From IMG/VR virus record IMGVR_UViG_3300028393_000094, positions 1 through 50,335 of that record: DNA of 50,335 bases; one strand, written 5' to 3'. Shown piece after piece: positions 48,941 through 50,335 of the stretch (position 1 is its first letter; each line of letters begins with the position of its first letter). The notes beneath the pieces were generated by a model that was not told the origin of the DNA, did no database searches, and saw nothing but the letters and a program-made list of their open reading frames with translations. A program made the translations under genes and the position numbers. The DNA is from a virus.

Positions 48941-49333
48941 ATGAACTATCAACACAATGACGGAGGCCGCAAAGCCGCAGGCTTCAAGGGAACAGCAGGC
49001 GACTGTGGTGCCCGTGCAATGGCAATCGCACTGTGCCTCGACTACAAGGCCGTGTACAAGGAACTGGCTCAAGCCAATGCCGACAACGGTCGTGCTAAGT
49101 CAGCCCGTAACGGCATCAACAAAGACATCTACGCAGAGGTGCTGAAGCGTTACGGTTGGGTGTGGCACAAGGCTCCCCAGTTCACAGGCCGTAAAGCGCG
49201 TTGCAGTGATATGCCCAAGGGTGTGGTCATTGCCAAGCAGGCCCACCACTTCGTGGCCGTGATCGACGGTGTGGCTAACGACATCTGGAACTGCACCGAG
49301 CGTATGGTGTACGGGTACTGGGTTAAGCAATAA
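48941..49333 (+). CDS. Papain-like cysteine peptidase-fold protein
   Basis: A 130-residue protein in the pattern of small phage C39/papain-like proteins. C22 is in KGTAGDCGARAMAIAL, H103 is in AHHFVAVIDG, and D114 lies in VANDIWN, giving a possible Cys-His-Asp triad. The C-terminus ends MVYGYWVKQ. Such proteins are common in phages but substrates are unknown. Alternatives are a transglutaminase-like or inactive relative. It is the first gene behind promoter and leader 3, so it is probably well expressed. Its GC content is visibly higher than that of its neighbours. Confidence 0.7.
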   Translation: MNYQHNDGGRKAAGFKGTAGDCGARAMAIALCLDYKAVYKELAQANADNGRAKSARNGINKDIYAEVLKRYGWVWHKAPQFTGRKARCSDMPKGVVIAKQAHHFVAVIDGVANDIWNCTERMVYGYWVKQ

Positions 49334-49339
49334 ACCAAC

Positions 49340-49378
49340 GGGGGGTTCTCCCCCCACTAACAGTGAAGGAATAGTGAA
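49340..49378 (+). promoter_or_regulatory. GC hairpin and leader-4 ribosome site
   Basis: GGGGGG (49340-49345) pairs with CCCCCC (49350-49355) over TTCT, without a T-run. It is followed by AACAGTGAAGGAATAGTGAA and ATG 49379, the same ribosome-binding block as leaders 1-3 but without promoter or AGCAATA hairpin. A truncated fourth copy. Confidence 0.75.
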
Positions 49379-49582
49379 ATGATTCGTTTTAGCAAACAAA
49401 ATTTAATCAACGCTTTGGAAACAAAAATTGCAAAGATGGAAGATATATGGGGGTTTGTCACCACTAACGGTACAAACCAAATTAAAGACAAAACAGATTT
49501 TGATCGCGTTATGGCTTATGGCGAATACATCTCATTGTTGGATATTTATGAGTCTGTTAGAGATAACACATTTTTAAATTAG
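49379..49582 (+). CDS. Small helical accessory protein
   Basis: A 67-residue protein with helices FSKQNLINALETKIAKMEDI and FDRVMAYGEYISLLDIYESV. It is translated from the shared AACAGTGAAGGAA ribosome block. Family not recognised. Confidence 0.68.
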   Translation: MIRFSKQNLINALETKIAKMEDIWGFVTTNGTNQIKDKTDFDRVMAYGEYISLLDIYESVRDNTFLN

Positions 49583-49591
49583 GAGCACACG

Positions 49592-49795
49592 ATGAATTTC
49601 CAAACCAGAATTGAAACCACCGAAAGAGGTGAAGTGGTATTTACTGATAAGCACGACGACGAGGTCTGGTTGTCTATTCATGTAAAGGGTGGTGGTGCTC
49701 ACGTCACCTTGACTTTTGAGCAGGCACGTCAGATGATTCACGCATTGCAGTGCGTCGTTGACAACGTCCCAGTACCAGAGGAGGAAGAGGCATGA
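49592..49795 (+). CDS. Small acidic beta protein
   Basis: A 67-residue protein behind AGGAGCAC. A beta-strand-rich body (RIETTERGEVVFTDKHDDEV; WLSIHVKGGGAHVTLTFEQA) is followed by a helix (RQMIHALQCVVDNV) and an acidic end. It overlaps the next gene by four bases. Function unknown. Confidence 0.68.
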   Translation: MNFQTRIETTERGEVVFTDKHDDEVWLSIHVKGGGAHVTLTFEQARQMIHALQCVVDNVPVPEEEEA

Positions 49796-50010
49796 ACAAG
49801 CAGGAAATAGACGAGATGATGAGTCATCTCCCGAGCCAGCAAATACCAGAAGAAACCTTGTTTGAAAAGGTTGGAATTGCTATAATGGTTTTGTTGGTTG
49901 TGTTTCTTTTGGCGTGGGTTCCAGACTTTGTGTTGACTGAGCAGGAATGCGCACAGCAGGAGTCGAGCGCCTACGTCAAAAACCTTTGCAAAGAATCAAC
50001 GAAACCTTAA
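49792..50010 (+). CDS. Small membrane protein
   Basis: A 72-residue protein with a polar N-terminus (NKQEIDEMMSHLPSQQIPEE), one transmembrane helix (VGIAIMVLLVVFLLAWVPDF) and a cysteine-containing C-terminal part (TEQECAQQESSAYVKNLCKE) that could form a disulphide outside the cytoplasm. Last protein gene before the structured RNA region. Function unknown. Confidence 0.68.
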   Translation: MNKQEIDEMMSHLPSQQIPEETLFEKVGIAIMVLLVVFLLAWVPDFVLTEQECAQQESSAYVKNLCKESTKP

Positions 50011-50017
50011 TGGTTTC
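50001..50017 (+). terminator. Small hairpin at the end of the last gene
   Basis: GAAACC and GGTTTC form a perfect 6-bp stem over TTAAT and include the stop codon at 50008. No T-run follows. It could separate the mRNA from the downstream structured RNA, possibly as a processing site. Confidence 0.5.
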
Positions 50018-50060
50018 ACAATGGTTTTCGGAGGTCTGTAATCTTTATATAGGTGAAGTA

Positions 50061-50335
50061 GGCCAAGCCCGTGTGATTCGGGACAAAGCATCCGAGGGAA
50101 GGTGACTCGGAGCCATCACGCATGGGGATTGGTAGCCCTGTACAGGCTATTTTGGTACAGCGATAGAGAGTTATTGTGTAGGTTCGGCCTGCCGTGATTT
50201 TCGCAGTCCCCAGCCGTGTTGGTAGTGCGTAATGCGGGTTAGCGCCGCACTCTTGCGTGTTGTGCAAATACTAAAGACGGAAACACTGCTTTATGTGAGC
50301 GTGCTACCAACAACCTATTGGCGAAAACCATAAAG
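50061..50335 (+). ncRNA. Large structured candidate RNA spanning the genome junction
   Basis: This gene-free region contains many nested stems. 50071-50077 (GTGTGAT) pairs with 50115-50121 and encloses TCCGAG/CTCGGA (50091-50096 with 50106-50111). 50124-50130 (GGGGATT) pairs with 50205-50211 (AGTCCCC) and encloses TAGCC/GGCTA (50133-50137 with 50145-50149). The loop CTGTAC of that hairpin (50138-50143) can pair with GTACAG (50155-50160) as an H-type pseudoknot. GTAGG/CCTGC (50178-50182 with 50188-50192) follows. 50218-50225 pairs with 50304-50311 and encloses three hairpins. G-U wobbles in three stems favour the plus strand. A short minus-strand frame here is not convincing. No known RNA family is recognised. 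Confidence 0.58.
50210..50335 (+). repeat. Right copy of 126-bp terminal direct repeat
   Basis: Identical to 19-144 and running to the last base of the window. The exact match over the window end is what a circular molecule, or one with redundant ends, would give. The repeat carries the cloverleaf-like domain of the structured RNA. Confidence 0.95.

Noticed and set aside
50016-50267. Minus-strand reading frame of 83 codons at the right end
   Set aside because: It runs through the stems of the structured RNA, has no ribosome site and an odd Cys/Thr/Tyr-rich composition; strand-specific G-U pairs point to the plus strand.
50061-50335. Group I intron, RNase P RNA or tmRNA
   Set aside because: The conserved core motifs of these RNAs are not visible and no split gene flanks the region.
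1-50335. CRISPR array or transposon
   Set aside because: No regularly spaced repeats with unique spacers and no transposase or terminal inverted repeats were seen.

Overview
The window is a near-complete genome of a tailed, dsDNA, podovirus-like phage of about 50 kb. A 126-base direct repeat joins its two ends (19-144 = 50210-50335), so the molecule is probably circular, circularly permuted or terminally redundant. Podovirus morphology is inferred from a portal, two adaptor-like proteins, a P22-gp10-like tail hub, a long block of internal/ejection proteins, and the absence of a tape measure or tail tube. No integrase, DNA polymerase, RNA polymerase or ribosomal gene was seen. The moderate GC, RpoD-like sigma region 4 and fibre style suggest an aquatic Gram-negative (proteobacterial) host; this is inference.

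Layout: 192-2271 is the terminase pair. 2274-12377 holds a PcfJ-like protein, portal, small proteins, a GroES-like co-chaperonin, scaffold and major capsid, closed by a strong terminator. 12460-15805 holds decoration-like proteins and KGG-repeat proteins. 15817-23689 holds an adaptor with an inserted discoidin-like domain, then a tail-fibre array. 23682-25867 is a compact lysis cassette (small membrane proteins, a 3TM-type holin, an M15 endolysin). 25918-39733 holds an adaptor, the tail hub and five large internal proteins, ending in tandem terminators. 39780-41749 is a minus-strand operon (PD-(D/E)XK exonuclease, SSB-like protein). 41750-41852 is a divergent promoter/operator region. 41853-45904 is the early rightward operon (Cro-like HTH, DUF1376 replication protein with internal iterons, RusA, Ref-like HNH nuclease). 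45905-50010 is an accessory region read from repeated promoter-leader cassettes. 50011-50335, continuing into 1-191, is a gene-free stretch with a strongly structured candidate RNA.

The most exciting part is 45905-49378. Three near-identical promoters (TTGACA, 16-base spacer, TAAACT or TATACT) each lead into a 5' leader hairpin. The hairpin stems differ but stay paired (covariation) around a conserved AGCAATA..GCA loop, followed by a common ribosome-binding sequence; a fourth copy keeps only the ribosome-binding part. Within the first unit lies a Mom-family DNA-modification gene whose last 24 codons are at the same time a tRNA-Gly-like element. That element keeps glycine-identity acceptor features and an encoded CCA but has a shrunken, probably non-decoding anticodon arm. 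The known Mom product is N6-carbamoylmethyl-adenine, formally a glycinamide on adenine. I therefore propose that this phage encodes its own dedicated glycyl-tRNA-like donor next to, and overlapping, the DNA-modifying enzyme. Immediately downstream is a stand-alone sigma-70 region-4 protein that may act on the repeated promoters.
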